Shown one piece after another: positions 63,271 to 64,000 of a stretch of 64,000 nt of DNA. The notes under the pieces are model-generated. The model had not been told where the DNA came from, did no database searches, and saw only the letters and a list, made by a program, of their open reading frames with translations. The stretch comes from CAWCHZ01 sp963795555. GTDB lineage: Bacteria > Actinomycetota > Thermoleophilia > Solirubrobacterales > Solirubrobacteraceae. The stretch spans positions 868,001-932,000 of the forward strand of contig CAWCHZ010000002.1 of the NCBI GenBank assembly GCA_963795555.1. The letters run 5' to 3'. Positions within the stretch are counted from its first letter, which is position 1. Every line of letters begins with the position of its first letter. The position numbers and the translations under genes are program-made.

Positions 63271-64000
63271 GCCGCCACCAACGCGCGACGGGGATTGGTG
63301 AGCAGCTCGAGCGTTCGGCGCGCGGCGTCCTCGCCGCTGAGCACGGCGCTCTCCATCGTCGCGGGCCAGCCTGTGTCGGTGTAGCTGCCGGCCAATGTCA
63401 GGCCGCTCAGCGCGCTGCGCGCCGCTGCGCGCAGCGTCGCGACGCCGGGGCTCGCGCGGAACGTCGCGGCATGCTCGCGCGTGACGAAGAAGCGCTCGAC
63501 GCGCGCTTGTCGCGCGGCGGGCAGCAGCGCGGCCACCGCTGGCAGGCAGCGCGCCGCCAGCTCCTCGGGTGTCAGCCGCATCTCCTCCTCAGCAGCAGAG
63601 AGCGATATCGCCAGATATTGGCCATGCTGCACGCCGGCCGAGCGCGTGCGGTCGAAGATCCACTGCAGCGGACCGCCGACCGCCGCCGCGAACGCTAGCG
63701 ACGTGACGGGGCGGTCGTAGACGATGTGCAGGTCGACGATCGGCGAGCGCCCGAGCTCGCTGACACGCTCGGGATGGGCCAGCGCGCCGGCGGGCAGCAG
63801 GCCGGACAGGCGTTCGTGCGGAACGGCGACGATCACGGCATCGGCGGCGATCCGCCCGGTCTCGCCGTCGACCAGCCAGCCGCCGTCGCCAGCGGGGGCG
63901 ATCCGGCTCGCGCGCCAGCGCAGGCGCACATCGACGCCGGCTGCGGCAAGGGCCCGCTGGGCGGGACGATCGTGCAGCTCCGACAGCGGCACCGTCGACC
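63267..64000 (-). CDS. hpnE: Hydroxysqualene dehydroxylase (amine oxidase fold), C-terminal part, cut by window edge
   Basis: FAD-dependent oxidoreductase of the squalene route (HpnE), supplying squalene for hopene synthesis; only the C-terminal 244 codons are in the window. Visible: STVPLSELHDRPAQRALAAAG, DAVIVAVPHERLSGLLP, SPIVDLHIVYDRPVT, QWIFDRTRSAG, and the FAD-binding ending LTLAGSYTDTGWPATMESAVLSGEDAARRTLELL. This ending is typical of HpnE and phytoene desaturase relatives; the hopanoid context decides. Overlaps the hpnG-ispH start by ATGA. Confidence 0.88.
   Translation of the reverse strand, partial: STVPLSELHDRPAQRALAAAGVDVRLRWRASRIAPAGDGGWLVDGETGRIAADAVIVAVPHERLSGLLPAGALAHPERVSELGRSPIVDLHIVYDRPVTSLAFAAAVGGPLQWIFDRTRSAGVQHGQYLAISLSAAEEEMRLTPEELAARCLPAVAALLPAARQARVERFFVTREHAATFRASPGVATLRAAARSALSGLTLAGSYTDTGWPATMESAVLSGEDAARRTLELLTNPRRALVAA

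Overview
The window is very GC-rich (roughly 70% by eye, not computed), densely coded on both strands and rich in GTG/TTG starts and 1-4 base stop/start overlaps. It carries a classical menaquinone pathway, GTP-type PEP carboxykinase, an A-type cytochrome oxidase cluster and hopanoid side-chain genes. This fits a high-GC actinobacterium, plausibly of the Thermoleophilia/Solirubrobacterales; that placement is inference from gene content. I saw no insertion sequence, phage, CRISPR array, rRNA or riboswitch.

Layout. 1-8031 (minus): ilvC, a class V aminotransferase, serA, an Xre-cupin regulator, leuC, leuD, leuB and the start of ilvE, i.e. branched-chain amino acid and serine synthesis. 8162-15038: menaquinone genes menE(-), menB, menA, menC(+), menH(-), menD(+). 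15132-17167: a lipoprotein hydrolase and a secreted unknown. 17210-21010 (minus): ilvB, ilvN and, 3 bases on, menF. The men block thus splits what is usually one ilvBNC-leu unit, and menF ends the ilvBN operon. 21188-23854: an island of four Xre and two MarR regulators. 23851-26064: a methyltransferase divergent from an ECF sigma/ArsR pair. 26251-31314: an unknown gene, an SDR, a GAF protein, a frameshifted acyl-CoA synthetase and a Tat-exported double-VOC protein. 31395-33757: ArsR and pckG. 34046-34119: tRNA-His. 34424-37189: a DUF3891-like gene, an acyl-CoA ligase and msrB. 37497-42722: cytochrome oxidase genes. 42719-45615: VOC dioxygenase, hydrolase, aldo/keto reductase. 45699-53356 (minus): class III aminotransferase, PucR regulator, alanine dehydrogenase, aminobutyraldehyde-type dehydrogenase and amine permease, a probable putrescine/diamine catabolic operon, divergent from an Orn/Lys/Arg decarboxylase (53573-55045). 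55216-58569: 2-oxoacid dehydrogenase E1a-E1b-E2. 58663-59730: 6-phosphogluconate dehydrogenase. 59655-64000 (minus): hopanoid genes hpnE (partial), an hpnG-ispH fusion, hpnH and hpnA.

Most notable pattern. Several gaps between operon neighbours are filled by micro-ORFs whose start overlaps the upstream stop and whose stop overlaps the downstream start (ATGA, GTGA or TGATG at both ends): leuD/leuB, menB/menA, menA/menC, pucR/ald, ispH/hpnH, and a chain of three between the membrane gene at 37497 and coxB. At pucR/ald, menA/menC and leuD/leuB the junction sequence itself is repeated, so the micro-ORFs look like products of short tandem duplications. Similar 30-50 base duplications sit at the 3' ends of other genes (msrB, the decarboxylase, an Xre gene, arsR). 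Three convergent gene pairs also share one CTAG as both stop codons.
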